A stretch of DNA of 64,000 nt, taken from positions 2,941,001 through 3,005,000 of the forward strand of contig NZ_CP101740.1 in NCBI RefSeq assembly GCF_024496245.1, in the 5' to 3' direction. The notes beneath the pieces are model-generated. The model made no database searches. It was not told the DNA's origin and worked only from the letters and a program-made list of their open reading frames with translations. This DNA comes from Sphingomonas qomolangmaensis (GTDB lineage: Bacteria > Pseudomonadota > Alphaproteobacteria > Sphingomonadales > Sphingomonadaceae). Both the position numbers and the translations under genes were made by a program. Position 1 is the first letter of the stretch. Every line of letters begins with the position of its first letter. Positions 55,852-64,000 of this stretch are shown here, piece by piece.

Positions 55852-56598
55852 CTACCCCCGCGCCTTCACCGCATACAAAGCAATCGCCGCCGCGTTCGAC
55901 ACGTTCAAGCTCTCGACCAGCGGGTTGATCGGCAGGCGGGCGATCGCGTCGCAATGCGCCTGGGTGTTCTGGCGCATCCCTTCGCCCTCGGCGCCCAGCA
56001 CCAGCGCGACGCGGTTCGCGCCCAGCGCTTCGTCGAGCGTCGTCTCGGTCGCGCCCGACAGGCCGATGCGCCAATAGCCCGCCTCGGCGATCTCCTCGAG
56101 CGCGCGCGACAGGTTCACCACGCGGACCCACGGCACCAGTTCGAGCGCGCCCGAGGCGGCGCGGGCCAGCGCCCCGCTTTCGGGGGCCGAATGGCGATCC
56201 TGGGTGACGATGCACAAGGCGTCGAACGCCGCCGCCGAGCGCAGGATCGCGCCGACATTGTGCGGATCGGTCACCTGATCGAGCACCAGGATCGGCTGCT
56301 TGCTGTCGGCGCCTGCCTCGAGCACGTCGGAGAGCCACAGATCGTCGAGCGGATCGACTTCGGCGACCAGCCCCTGGTGCGGCGCGTCGCCGGGCACGAG
56401 CTTCCCCAAGTCGGCGACGTCGGCGAAGGTGATCGGCACCACCGGGGGAATGTCGAGCCCCGCCAGCGCCTCGCGCGTCGCCCACAGCTTGCGCACGGTG
56501 CGGTCGGGGTTGGCGAGCGCGGCGGTGACCGGATGGCGCCCCCAGAAACGGGGGCGGCCGGCGGGGGCCTGGCTTGGTCGGTGTCCTTTGCGGGCCAT
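55852..56598 (-). CDS. rlmB: 23S rRNA (guanosine-2251-2'-O)-methyltransferase RlmB-like (SpoU family)
   Basis: A 248-residue SPOUT methyltransferase. The three family motifs are visible: LDQVTDPHNVGAILRSA, LVLGAEGEGM and NVSNAAAIALY. Such enzymes use a knotted SAM site and methylate the ribose of G2251 in 23S rRNA or a tRNA residue. The ATG at 56598 is chosen because it starts MARKGHRP, a natural basic N-terminus, two bases after the M28 peptidase stop. Confidence 0.92.
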   Translation of the reverse strand: MARKGHRPSQAPAGRPRFWGRHPVTAALANPDRTVRKLWATREALAGLDIPPVVPITFADVADLGKLVPGDAPHQGLVAEVDPLDDLWLSDVLEAGADSKQPILVLDQVTDPHNVGAILRSAAAFDALCIVTQDRHSAPESGALARAASGALELVPWVRVVNLSRALEEIAEAGYWRIGLSGATETTLDEALGANRVALVLGAEGEGMRQNTQAHCDAIARLPINPLVESLNVSNAAAIALYAVKARG

Positions 56599-56600
56599 GA

Positions 56601-58220
56601 TTACTCTGCGTTGGGGTCGGGGGTGGCGAACGGATCGGTGACGACCGGCTGGTTCGGGATCGGATTGCGCGGCAGCGGCGTGTCGGCATTGGCGGCCTGC
56701 AACAGCATCCACGCCAGCACCATCGCCCCCTGCCGCATGTCGGCTGCCTTCAGGTGATCGAAGGTATCGGCGCCTGAATGGTGCGTGATCGAGCTATAGT
56801 CCAGCGGATCCTGGATGAACTGGAAGGCGGGCAGGCCGATCGCCGCCATGAACTGGTGGTCGGTGCCGGCGGTGCGGCCGAACACGACGCTGCCCGACCC
56901 CATCGGAGCGAAGGGCGAGAGCCATTCGCGCAGGATCGGCACCGCGGCGGCGTTGTTCTCGGCATGGATGCCGCGCAGCTTGCCCGATCCATTGTCGATG
57001 TTGAAATAGGCGGCGAGGTCGCGATAGCCGGGCAGCGGGGTGACCGGATAGCGCGTGGTCTGGTTGTAGTAATTCTGCGTGCTGTTCTCGGGTGTCGCCG
57101 GGGCGGGGCGGCGCGCCAGATAGCGCTCGATATAGTTGATGCTGCCGTACAGCGCCTGCTCCTCGCCGTTCCAAAGCGCGAAGCGGATCGTGCGCTTGGG
57201 CCGGACGCCCATCGCCTTGAGGATGCGCGCGGCCTCCATGATCATCGCCGAGCCCGCGGCATTGTCGGTCGCGCCGTCGCCCGCGACCCAGCTGTCGTAA
57301 TGCGCGCCCGCCATGACATAGCCGGCGCGCGGGTCGGTGCCGGGCAGGTCGGCGAGGATGTTGTACGCCTGCGTATCGCTGTCGTCATAGGCGACGTCGC
57401 TCATGATCTCGAGCGTGGGGGCGGGGCCCATCGTCGCGAGGCGCGCGAGGCGGCGATAATCCTCGGCGGCGATCTGGACGCCGGGCAGCGAGGGGCTGGC
57501 CCCCGCCTTGTGCATATAGCCCTCGCCATGCAGCAGTTTGTTGTCGCGGTACGACATGGTGGCGAAGCCGACCGCGCCCTCGGCCTTCAGGAAGGCGTCG
57601 AGCTCTTCCTCGAAGGTGGCGGCGGCGTTGCGGCGCGCCTGCGCGGCGGGGTCGTAACTGGGCTCGCGATAGCTGTCGAGCTTGGCGATATCCTCGCCGG
57701 TCAGTCGCTTGAAGCCGGGTTCGGTCGCGTCCTCGACCTTGCCGGGGGCGGTGACTAGGACGATCTTGCCCGCCAGCTTGCCGCGCCACGCGGCGAAGTG
57801 GCGGCTCTTGCTCATCGGCGCGACGATGATCGGGGCGGACAGCGTGCCGTTGGTGGGCGGGGTCCAGGCGATCGGGATCGCGGTGAGCTGGATCGGGCGC
57901 GGGGTGACCATCCGCACGCTCGAGGCGTTGATCGACCAGCCGCGACCGAAGTCGAAGCCTTCCTTGCGGACGTTCGACAGGCCGAAATCGCGGAACTTGG
58001 CGAGCGCCCAGGCCTCGGCGGTGCGCATCTGTGGCGAGTTGGTGAGGCGCGGGCCGATCACGTCGGTCATGTGCTGCGCCAGCACCATCACCTGGCTGCG
58101 ATTGGTGCCTTCGTCGACCACGCGCGCGAATTCGGGGGCGGGGGGCGGGGTGGTCTGCGCTCCCGCGGCGATCGGGGTGGCGACCAGTGCGGCGGTGGCG
58201 AGCAGGTGGATCAGGCGCAT
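56601..58220 (-). CDS. M28-family metallopeptidase, exported
   Basis: A 539-residue zinc peptidase with a signal peptide (cut near GAGA-QTTPPP). Zinc ligands and catalytic residues can be placed in GAHYDSW, GDGATDNAAGS, NGEEQALYGS, IDNGSGK and a late HHSGADTFDH. It resembles carboxypeptidase Q-like or aminopeptidase Y-like enzymes, probably periplasmic. A protease-associated-type insert sits in the first half. It shares a transcript with rlmB. Confidence 0.92.
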   Translation of the reverse strand: MRLIHLLATAALVATPIAAGAQTTPPPAPEFARVVDEGTNRSQVMVLAQHMTDVIGPRLTNSPQMRTAEAWALAKFRDFGLSNVRKEGFDFGRGWSINASSVRMVTPRPIQLTAIPIAWTPPTNGTLSAPIIVAPMSKSRHFAAWRGKLAGKIVLVTAPGKVEDATEPGFKRLTGEDIAKLDSYREPSYDPAAQARRNAAATFEEELDAFLKAEGAVGFATMSYRDNKLLHGEGYMHKAGASPSLPGVQIAAEDYRRLARLATMGPAPTLEIMSDVAYDDSDTQAYNILADLPGTDPRAGYVMAGAHYDSWVAGDGATDNAAGSAMIMEAARILKAMGVRPKRTIRFALWNGEEQALYGSINYIERYLARRPAPATPENSTQNYYNQTTRYPVTPLPGYRDLAAYFNIDNGSGKLRGIHAENNAAAVPILREWLSPFAPMGSGSVVFGRTAGTDHQFMAAIGLPAFQFIQDPLDYSSITHHSGADTFDHLKAADMRQGAMVLAWMLLQAANADTPLPRNPIPNQPVVTDPFATPDPNAE

Positions 58221-58352
58221 CTAGGCGTGGTTTCCTCGGGGCAAACTAGGCAAGCCGCGACGCTATTCGCCCCGCGACATGCGCGCAAGCCGTTGACAGC
58301 CCGCGGGCGCTTGGGCATTGGCGCTCGCTCGCTGGAGAGCAGCGGCCTGTGT

Positions 58353-58438
58353 GGACAGGTGGCCGAGTGGTTAAAGGCAGCAGACTGTAAATCTGCCCGT
58401 GCAAGCGTACGCTGGTTCGAATCCAGCCCTGTCCACCA
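58353..58438 (+). tRNA. tRNA-Tyr (anticodon GTA)
   Basis: An 86-base cloverleaf. The acceptor arms GGACAGG (58353-58359) and CCTGTCC (58428-58434) pair perfectly; the anticodon loop CTGTAAA gives GTA; a long variable arm and the GGTTCGAATCC arm are present. The CCA end is encoded. Confidence 0.95.
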
Positions 58439-58478
58439 CCCATTTAGGGCACAGGCCTTCAGGGCAAAGGCACCGCCA

Positions 58479-59000
58479 ATGAGCGATCCGCTGGCCATCC
58501 GCACCGCCACTGCCGACGACATCCCCGTGCTCCACGCGCTGATCGAGCGCGCCTATCGTGGCGACAGCGCGCGCGGCGGCTGGACGCACGAGGCCGATCT
58601 GCTGGGCGGCCAGCGTACCGATCGCGCGGCGCTGGCCGACATCCTCGCCGATCCCGACCAGTTGCTGCTGATGCGCCACGATGCCGCGGGCTGCGTCTCG
58701 GTGACGCGGCGCGAGGGTGGCATCGGCTATCTGGGGCTGCTGACGGTGCGGCCCGATCTGCAGGCGGCGGGGATCGGCCGCGCGCTGCTGGCGGCCGCCG
58801 AGCGCGCTGCGGTCGCGCATTTCGGGACGTTGGTGGTCGAAATGACGGTGATCGCGCAGCGGCCCGAGCTGATCGCCTGGTACGAACGCCGCGGCTATGC
58901 GCGCACCGGCGAGACGCGGCCCTTCCCGCTCGACGACGCGCGCTTCGGCCTGCCGCGAACGCGCGCGCTGGCGTTCGTGGTGCTCGAAAAGCGGATGTGA
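58479..59000 (+). CDS. GNAT-family N-acetyltransferase
   Basis: A 173-residue acyltransferase. The acetyl-CoA loop is seen in LGLLTVRPDLQAAGIGRALL (QAAGIGRA as the Q/RxxGxG/A motif), followed by a typical C-terminal WYERRGYARTGETRPFP. The acceptor is unknown. The gene starts 41 bases after tRNA-Tyr and ends five bases before the end of the oppositely oriented tRNA-Gly. Confidence 0.93.
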   Translation: MSDPLAIRTATADDIPVLHALIERAYRGDSARGGWTHEADLLGGQRTDRAALADILADPDQLLLMRHDAAGCVSVTRREGGIGYLGLLTVRPDLQAAGIGRALLAAAERAAVAHFGTLVVEMTVIAQRPELIAWYERRGYARTGETRPFPLDDARFGLPRTRALAFVVLEKRM

Positions 59001-59005
59001 AAGGC

Positions 59006-59079
59006 TGGAGCGGGTAGCGGGAATCGAACCCGCGTATTCAGCTTGGAAGGCTGCTGTACTACCATTGTACTATACCCGC
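59006..59079 (-). tRNA. tRNA-Gly (anticodon TCC)
   Basis: A 74-base cloverleaf on the minus strand. Acceptor arms GCGGGTA and TACCCGC pair; the anticodon loop CTTCCAA gives TCC; the GGTTCGATTCC arm and an encoded CCA are present. The outermost pair of the anticodon stem looks like a G-A mismatch. Confidence 0.93.
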
Positions 59080-59174
59080 GTTGGGGGACCGATTAGCGCC
59101 GGCGGCGCTGGCGCGCAAGACGGCTGCGGCGGCACTGGCGTTCGCGCGGCCGCTCGCATAGATACCGCGGCCTC

Positions 59175-60422
59175 ATGGCACGGATAGAAACCCCCAAGCG
59201 CGTGCGCGGCACGCAGGATATTTTCGGCGACGAACAGCGCCGCTTTCAGCGCGTGGTCGATACGTTCGATCGCGTGCGGCGGCTGTATTGCTTCAGCCGA
59301 GTCGAGCTGCCGGTGTTCGAATCGACCGCGGTGTTCGCGCGCTCGCTGGGCGAGACCACCGATGTCGTGTCGAAGGAGATGTACAGCTTCGACGATCGCG
59401 GCGGCGAATCGCTGACGCTGCGCCCCGAATTCACCGCGGGGATCGCGCGGGCGTATCTCACCGAGGGCTGGCGGCAATATGCGCCGCTCAAGCTGGTGAC
59501 GCACGGTCCGGTGTTCCGCTACGAGCGCCCGCAAAAGGGGCGCTATCGCCAGTTCCACCAGATCGACGCCGAAGTGATCGGCGCACCCGAACCCGCTGCC
59601 GAGGTCGAATTGCTGACCTTTGCCGACCAGTTGCTCAAGGAGCTGGGGATTGCCGAGGGGGTGACGTTGCAGCTCAATACTTTGGGCGATGCCGCGACGC
59701 GGGATGCGTGGCGCGATGCGCTGGTCGAGCATTTTGCAGCGCATCGCGGCGATCTGTCCGAGGACAGCCTGGCGCGGCTCGAGAAGAACCCGCTGCGGAT
59801 CCTCGATTCGAAGGACCCGCGCGATCGCCCGATCGCCGACAGCGCGCCCGATATCGATGCGTATCTGACCAACGAGGCGAGCGATTTCTTCGCTGCGGTG
59901 ACCGGCGGGCTCGATGCCGCGGGGGTGGCATGGAGCCGCAACAGCCGGCTGGTGCGCGGGCTCGATTATTACCGGCATACCGCGTTCGAATTCGTGACCG
60001 ATCGGCTGGGCGCGCAGGGGACGGTGCTTGCGGGCGGGCGCTATGACGGGCTGGTCGAGAGCCTGGGCGGGCCCGAGACGCCGGGAGTCGGCTGGGCGGC
60101 CGGGATCGAGCGGTTGGCGATGCTGGTGGAGGAGACGGTGGCGGAAACCGTCGACGTGGTGGTGGTTGCCGAGGATGACGCCTTTATCGGCGAGGCGCTC
60201 GGTGCGGTTGCGGCGCTCCGGCGTGCCGGCGTGGCCAGTGAATCGATCACGACCGGCAGTCCCAAGAAGCGGTACGACAAGGCGCTGAAGGCCGGTGCGC
60301 GGCAAGTGGTGAGTTTCAAGGGTGATCCGGCTGGCCCCGGCCACCGCGGTCTTGGCGCGAGCGATGCCGAGCTTGCGCACGTGGCGCAGGTCCTGGCGGC
60401 GCTTTCGGCACCGGTTGCGTGA
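59175..60422 (+). CDS. hisS: Histidyl-tRNA synthetase
   Basis: A 415-residue class II synthetase. RGTQDIFG at the start, motif 2 [17 protein letters not shown], the histidine-binding [13 protein letters not shown] and motif 3 [11 protein letters not shown] are all in place, followed by the anticodon-binding domain. The length is normal. It charges tRNA-His. A large inverted repeat lies just downstream, before prfA. Confidence 0.97.
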   Translation: MARIETPKRVRGTQDIFGDEQRRFQRVVDTFDRVRRLYCFSRVELPVFESTAVFARSLGETTDVVSKEMYSFDDRGGESLTLRPEFTAGIARAYLTEGWRQYAPLKLVTHGPVFRYERPQKGRYRQFHQIDAEVIGAPEPAAEVELLTFADQLLKELGIAEGVTLQLNTLGDAATRDAWRDALVEHFAAHRGDLSEDSLARLEKNPLRILDSKDPRDRPIADSAPDIDAYLTNEASDFFAAVTGGLDAAGVAWSRNSRLVRGLDYYRHTAFEFVTDRLGAQGTVLAGGRYDGLVESLGGPETPGVGWAAGIERLAMLVEETVAETVDVVVVAEDDAFIGEALGAVAALRRAGVASESITTGSPKKRYDKALKAGARQVVSFKGDPAGPGHRGLGASDAELAHVAQVLAALSAPVA

Positions 60423-60439
60423 TGGGTGCTATTTCCTGT

Positions 60440-60520
60440 CGTCACCCCAGCGAAAGCTGGGGTCTCTTCGATCGTAGCGCTCGCTTGCGGCCCTGGACCC
60501 CAGCCTTCGCTGGGGTGACG
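60440..60520. repeat. Large imperfect inverted repeat between hisS and prfA
   Basis: Two 25-base arms, 60440-60464 and 60496-60520, with only one mismatch, around a 31-base centre. Each arm is itself partly palindromic (CCCCAGCGAAAGCTGGGG). This looks like a repetitive extragenic element of sphingomonad type and could also act as a terminator for hisS. Confidence 0.92.
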
Positions 60521-60558
60521 AAGGGGGCGTGGGTGGCTTTGGCTACGGGAGCGGTGGC

Positions 60559-61632
60559 ATGACCCGCATCTCTCCCGAGCGGATCGCCCAGATCGAGGCG
60601 CGGCGCGATGAGTTGCAGGCGCAGATGGCGACCGGCGACTTGCCGAGCGATCGCTTTGTCGCGGTGTCGAAGGAATATGCCGAGCTCGAGCCGGTCGCGC
60701 AGGCGGCGGGGGACGTGCGGCGGCTGCGCGCCGAGGCGGTGAGCCTGGCGGCGATGACCCGCGAGGCCGATGCCGAACTGCGCGCGATGGCGGGCGAGGA
60801 GTTGCGATCGAACGAGGCGGCGCTGGAGCAGGCCGATCGCCGCCTCGCGCTGGCGCTGTTGCCGCGCGATGCCGCGGACGAGCGCGCGGCGATGCTGGAA
60901 ATCCGCGCCGGCACCGGCGGCGACGAGGCGGCCTTGTTCGCGGGCGACCTGTTGCGGATGTATCAGCGCTATGCCGAGCGGCAGGGGTGGAAGGTCGAGC
61001 TGATCTCCGCCAGCAGCTCGGAGGCGGGCGGGTGCAAGGAAGTCATCGCCAGCGTCGCGGGCAAGGGCGTGTTCGCCAAGCTGAAGTTCGAAAGCGGCGT
61101 CCACCGCGTCCAGCGCGTGCCGGTGACCGAAAGCGGCGGGCGGATCCATACGTCGGCAGCGACGGTGGCGGTGCTGCCCGAGGCCGAGGAGGTCGATGTC
61201 GACATCCGCAACGAAGATTTGCGGATCGACATTTATCGCGCGTCGGGCGCCGGCGGTCAGCACGTCAACACCACCGATTCGGCGGTGCGGCTGACGCATA
61301 TCCCGACCGGGCTGGTGGTGATCCAGCAGGACCAGCGCAGCCAGCACAAGAATCGCGACAAGGCGATGCAGGTGCTGCGGACCCGGCTGTACGAGCTGGA
61401 GCGCGAGCGGCTGGCGAGCGAGCGTTCCGGCGCACGCAAATCGATGGTCGGGTCGGGTGACCGGTCCGAGCGTATCCGCACCTATAATTTCCCGCAGGGG
61501 CGGGTGACCGATCACCGGATCAACCTGACGCTGCATCGCCTGCCCGAAATCTTGCAGGGCGAGATGGACGAGCTGATCGGCGCGCTGATTTCGGAGGACG
61601 AGGCCGAGCGGCTGGCGACGCTGGATGGGTAG
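60559..61632 (+). CDS. prfA: Peptide chain release factor 1
   Basis: A 357-residue release factor. The GGQ motif is in [14 protein letters not shown] and the stop-codon reading tripeptide PVT is in [10 protein letters not shown], as expected for a factor reading UAA and UAG. The length is normal. The ATG at 60559 is chosen by its MTRIS start. PrmC, which methylates the GGQ glutamine, is encoded next. Confidence 0.97.
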   Translation: MTRISPERIAQIEARRDELQAQMATGDLPSDRFVAVSKEYAELEPVAQAAGDVRRLRAEAVSLAAMTREADAELRAMAGEELRSNEAALEQADRRLALALLPRDAADERAAMLEIRAGTGGDEAALFAGDLLRMYQRYAERQGWKVELISASSSEAGGCKEVIASVAGKGVFAKLKFESGVHRVQRVPVTESGGRIHTSAATVAVLPEAEEVDVDIRNEDLRIDIYRASGAGGQHVNTTDSAVRLTHIPTGLVVIQQDQRSQHKNRDKAMQVLRTRLYELERERLASERSGARKSMVGSGDRSERIRTYNFPQGRVTDHRINLTLHRLPEILQGEMDELIGALISEDEAERLATLDG

Positions 61633-61634
61633 AG

Positions 61635-61729
61635 TCCCCCTCCTGCTTGCGAGTGCGAGGTCGGGCATGCCCCCGGCATGCCCTGAACGATGCGGGGCAT
61701 CGTTCACCTCGCACTGGGTTAGGGGAGGG
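61635..61729. repeat. Branched palindromic element between prfA and prmC
   Basis: Nested inverted repeats: an outer C-rich/G-rich stem, an inner stem GTGCGAGGT (61653-61661) with ACCTCGCAC (61706-61714), and two side hairpins, GGGCATGCC/GGCATGCCC (61663-61683) and GAACGATGC/GCATCGTTC (61685-61705). It would fold as a multi-arm structure and resembles a mobile repetitive element. Confidence 0.85.
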
Positions 61730-61752
61730 CGTGTCCGCACACGTTCTCGTTT

Positions 61753-62625
61753 GTGACAGCCCCACCCCCGACCCCTCCCGCAAGCGGGAGGGGAGTAAGA
61801 AGTGCCCTTGCCGATGCGGCGCGGGGTTTTGCGGATTTTTCGGCTACCCCGCGCCTCGATGCCGAGCTGCTGATGGCGCATGCACTGGGAATCACCCGCG
61901 AACGGATGATCCTTGGGCATCTCGATTCTCCCGCCCCCGATGGCTTCGCTGCGCTGGTAACCCGGCGGCTAGCGCACGAGCCGATCGCCTATATCACCGG
62001 CACGCGCGATTTCTGGACGGTCACGCTCGACGTGGCCCCCGGGGTGCTGATCCCGCGCGCCGACAGCGAGACGCTGATCGAGGCGGCGGTCGAGCATTTC
62101 GCGGCGCGCGCGCCGGCGCGCCTCCTCGACCTCGGCACCGGGTCGGGTGCGCTGTTGCTGGCGGCGCTCGATCAATGGCCGGGTGCGACCGGTGTGGGGG
62201 TCGATAGCGCCGATGCCGCGCTGGCGATCGCTTCGGCCAATGCCGCGCGGCTCGGAATGGCCGATCGCGCGACCTTCGTTCGCGGCGACTGGGCGACGGG
62301 CATCGCCGATCGCTTCGACCTGATCCTCGCCAACCCGCCCTATATCGCCGCCGACGAAGCGCTCGCCGCCGAAGTGCGCGACCATGAGCCCGCCGCCGCG
62401 CTGTTCGCCGCCGAGGGCGGGCTTGCCGCCTATCGCGCCTTCGTCCCCGATCTGCCGCGGCTGCTCGCGCCGGGCGGCGCGGCGATCCTCGAAATCGGCT
62501 GGAAACAGGCCGATGCCGTGTCGGCGTTGGTCGCCGCGGCGGGGCTTTCGCCGACGGTGCGCGCCGATCTCGGGGGGCGGCCGCGGGCAATCATCGCGAT
62601 TGGAACCGCCATGGATCGGTCATAA
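61753..62625 (+). CDS. prmC: Release factor glutamine methyltransferase PrmC
   Basis: A 290-residue SAM enzyme that methylates the GGQ glutamine of release factors. LLDLGTGSGALL, VGVDSADAAL and the catalytic NPPYIAADE are clear, and the helical N-terminal domain starts near VRSALADAARG. The only start I can find in frame is the GTG at 61753; the codons from there to about 61795 lie in a repetitive palindrome and encode a Pro-rich leader unlike other PrmC proteins. The native start seems to have been replaced by an inserted repeat. Confidence 0.9.
   Translation: MTAPPPTPPASGRGVRSALADAARGFADFSATPRLDAELLMAHALGITRERMILGHLDSPAPDGFAALVTRRLAHEPIAYITGTRDFWTVTLDVAPGVLIPRADSETLIEAAVEHFAARAPARLLDLGTGSGALLLAALDQWPGATGVGVDSADAALAIASANAARLGMADRATFVRGDWATGIADRFDLILANPPYIAADEALAAEVRDHEPAAALFAAEGGLAAYRAFVPDLPRLLAPGGAAILEIGWKQADAVSALVAAAGLSPTVRADLGGRPRAIIAIGTAMDRS
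61772..61793. repeat. Perfect palindrome inside the start of prmC
   Basis: Arms CCCCTCCCGC and GCGGGAGGGG around AA. It resembles, in the opposite direction, the outer part of the element at 61635-61729, so the two form a pair around the prmC start. Confidence 0.9.
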
Positions 62626-62872
62626 TATTCCGCTTGGCGTTCGCTTGCGCGGCGGCTAAGACTGACAGCGGGGCAAGCACTTTCAACCAAGCCACTGATT
62701 TCTGCGGCGGTTGAACCAGCGGCTTTGACCCGATCCAACGCATGCGAGCTGCTGTAGTCCGGCAGCCGTGGCAGGCACGCTTCCCCAATGATTTCGGGCT
62801 GCGTGCGGTAAAAACGCGCGCGCCGATCGGTTCGATCGTCGGGCAGGGTAAGGACAGGACAAGCATATCTTG

Positions 62873-63886
62873 ATGAATAATCGTCAGGCCGGCCGCCGTC
62901 GCGGTCGTGGCGGGCAGCGCCCGCAAGGTGGCGGAAGCCCGAATCGTCAGGATAACGGGAACCGCATCGACAGCCGCGCGCGCGGCAATGCGGCGCAGCT
63001 GCTCGAGAAATACAAGAATCTCGCCCGCGATTCGCAGATGCAGGGCGATCGGGTGAACACCGAATATTATCTGCAGTTCGCCGACCATTATTTCCGCGTG
63101 CTGAGCGAAACCCGCTCGCGCTTCGAGGAGAATAACGGCCAGCGCCGCCAGCGCGACGATGTCGACGACGACGATGATGATTTCGACGGCGACAACGACA
63201 TCATCGGCACCGCCGACTATCGCGAAGAGCGCGCACCGCGCGAGGCCGGCCAGCGTGATGGCGGGCAGCGCGACAACCAGCGCGAGCGCGGTGGACGCGA
63301 CCAGCGCGACAACGGCAACCGCGAGAACGGCAACCGCGACGACGGTAATCGTGAGGGCGGCAATCGTGAGGGTGGCAACCGCGAAGCCGGCAACCGCGAG
63401 CCACGCGACAATGGCCGCGACCGCTCGCAGCCGCGCGCCGATCGCGACCAGCCTCGCGGTGACGGCAATCGTGGCGACAGCAACCGCGCCGACAGCAACC
63501 GCGCCGAGGGTAATCGCGCCGAGGGTAATCGCGCCGAGGGTAATCGCGCCGAGGGTAATCGTGCCGAGGCTAATCGTGAACGCCCGCGGCGCGAACCGCG
63601 CGCCGAGCCCACCCGCGCTCCCGACGTCGCGCCCGAGCCGGTCGCGGCGCAGGCCGACGCGCCGGTCGACGAAGCGCCGCGCCGTCGCGGTCGCCCACGG
63701 CGTCAGCCCGCCGAGGACGTCGTGTCCGAAGCGTCGGCACCCGAAAGCGCCGGCATCGAAGCCGATCGCCTGCCGCCGTCGTTCGGCTTCGCCAATGACG
63801 ACAATGCGGCCGAAGCCGCAGCCGAAAAGCCGCGCCGCCGTCGCCGGGTGCGCGGTGAGGACGAGGCGGTCCCGCCCGCCGAATGA
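62873..63886 (+). CDS. DUF4167 domain-containing protein with long repetitive tail
   Basis: A 337-residue protein. The N-terminus (NNRQAGRRRGRGG, then DSRARGNAAQLLEKYKNLARDSQMQGDRVNTEYYLQFADHY in shorter words) matches DUF4167, a domain common in alphaproteobacteria with an unknown, possibly RNA-binding role. An acidic patch and then about 15 copies of Gly-Asn-Arg-type five-residue repeats follow, and finally an Arg/Pro-rich tail. The ATG at 62873 matches the family start; a TTG at 62870 is possible. The tail is probably disordered. Confidence 0.88.
   Translation: MNNRQAGRRRGRGGQRPQGGGSPNRQDNGNRIDSRARGNAAQLLEKYKNLARDSQMQGDRVNTEYYLQFADHYFRVLSETRSRFEENNGQRRQRDDVDDDDDDFDGDNDIIGTADYREERAPREAGQRDGGQRDNQRERGGRDQRDNGNRENGNRDDGNREGGNREGGNREAGNREPRDNGRDRSQPRADRDQPRGDGNRGDSNRADSNRAEGNRAEGNRAEGNRAEGNRAEANRERPRREPRAEPTRAPDVAPEPVAAQADAPVDEAPRRRGRPRRQPAEDVVSEASAPESAGIEADRLPPSFGFANDDNAAEAAAEKPRRRRRVRGEDEAVPPAE
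63473..63577. repeat. Coding tandem repeat, 15-base unit, seven copies
   Basis: Seven head-to-tail copies of a unit close to GCCGAGGGTAATCGC, four of them identical, coding for repeats of Asn-Arg-Ala-Glu-Gly. The identical copies point to recent expansion, and the array may vary in length between strains. Confidence 0.93.
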
Positions 63887-63915
63887 TCTGAAGCTATCGC
63901 TTCGGCCAGAACCGA

Positions 63916-63953
63916 AACGGCCGGCGACGCATCTAGCGTCGCCGGCCGTTTTC
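63916..63953 (+). terminator. Rho-independent terminator after the DUF4167 gene
   Basis: A perfect 15-base-pair stem (63916-63930 with 63936-63950), a five-base loop and a short T-rich tail, about 30 bases after the stop codon. Confidence 0.88.
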
Positions 63954-64000
63954 GTTTCGGGCTAGCTGGTGCCGGTGAGTTTGGTACCGGTCAGTCCTGT

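Noticed and set aside
58353..59079. tRNA genes as the attachment site of a genomic island
   Set aside because: No integrase and no direct repeat of the tRNA ends was seen, and the AT-rich island and the NRPS locus do not touch the tRNA genes.

Overview
The window comes from a high-GC alphaproteobacterium, most likely a sphingomonad. The evidence is the GC-rich codon use, the housekeeping set (rlmN start, invasion-locus-B-like protein, dnaN, recF, gyrB, rlmB, hisS, prfA, prmC, a DUF4167 protein) and proteins that match sphingomonad relatives from memory. No database search was possible.

Layout. 1-3323: housekeeping genes (rlmN start, IalB-like protein, histidine phosphatase, an outer-membrane beta-barrel protein, dnaN). 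3437-48452: one large nonribosomal peptide synthetase (NRPS) locus of about 45 kb. 48479-63886: housekeeping genes (lipoprotein, recF, DEAD-box helicase, gyrB, RlpA-like protein, rlmB, M28 peptidase, tRNA-Tyr, GNAT, tRNA-Gly, hisS, prfA, prmC, DUF4167 protein). An AT-rich patch at about 54.7-55.85 kb with one orphan lipoprotein looks foreign.

The NRPS locus has three transcription blocks. A plus-strand block (3437-16647) holds a Sfp-type phosphopantetheinyl transferase, an MbtH-like protein, an unknown protein, an SDR/alpha-beta hydrolase fusion with a Cys nucleophile, a one-module NRPS and a two-module NRPS whose first A domain is badly eroded. A minus-strand block (45082 down to 16661) holds 12 tightly packed, mostly overlapping genes: two acyl-CoA dehydrogenases, two NodU/TobZ-type carbamoyltransferases (one with eroded motifs), a 3860-residue NRPS starting with a fatty acyl-AMP ligase, an NRPS ending in a thioesterase, a methyltransferase, a PLP decarboxylase, an acyl-AMP ligase, a free ACP, an amidohydrolase and a proline-iminopeptidase-like hydrolase. 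A right-hand plus-strand block (45311-48452) encodes SbnA and SbnB, which make L-2,3-diaminopropionate, and a P1-family (DmpA/BapA-like) aminopeptidase.

How it may work together (inference): a fatty acid is activated by the FAAL domain and condensed with a diamino acid (pocket residues DIWELTADD; supply from SbnA/SbnB), then beta-alanine (pocket VDWVTSLGD), then an unassigned residue. Other modules carry Pro-like (DVQFVAQVV) and Asp-like (DSTKVGHVG) pockets, and the Asp-like module carries the only thioesterase. Carbamoylation, dehydrogenation and methylation would tailor the product. The order in which the four NRPS proteins act cannot be read from gene order, because they lie on both strands.
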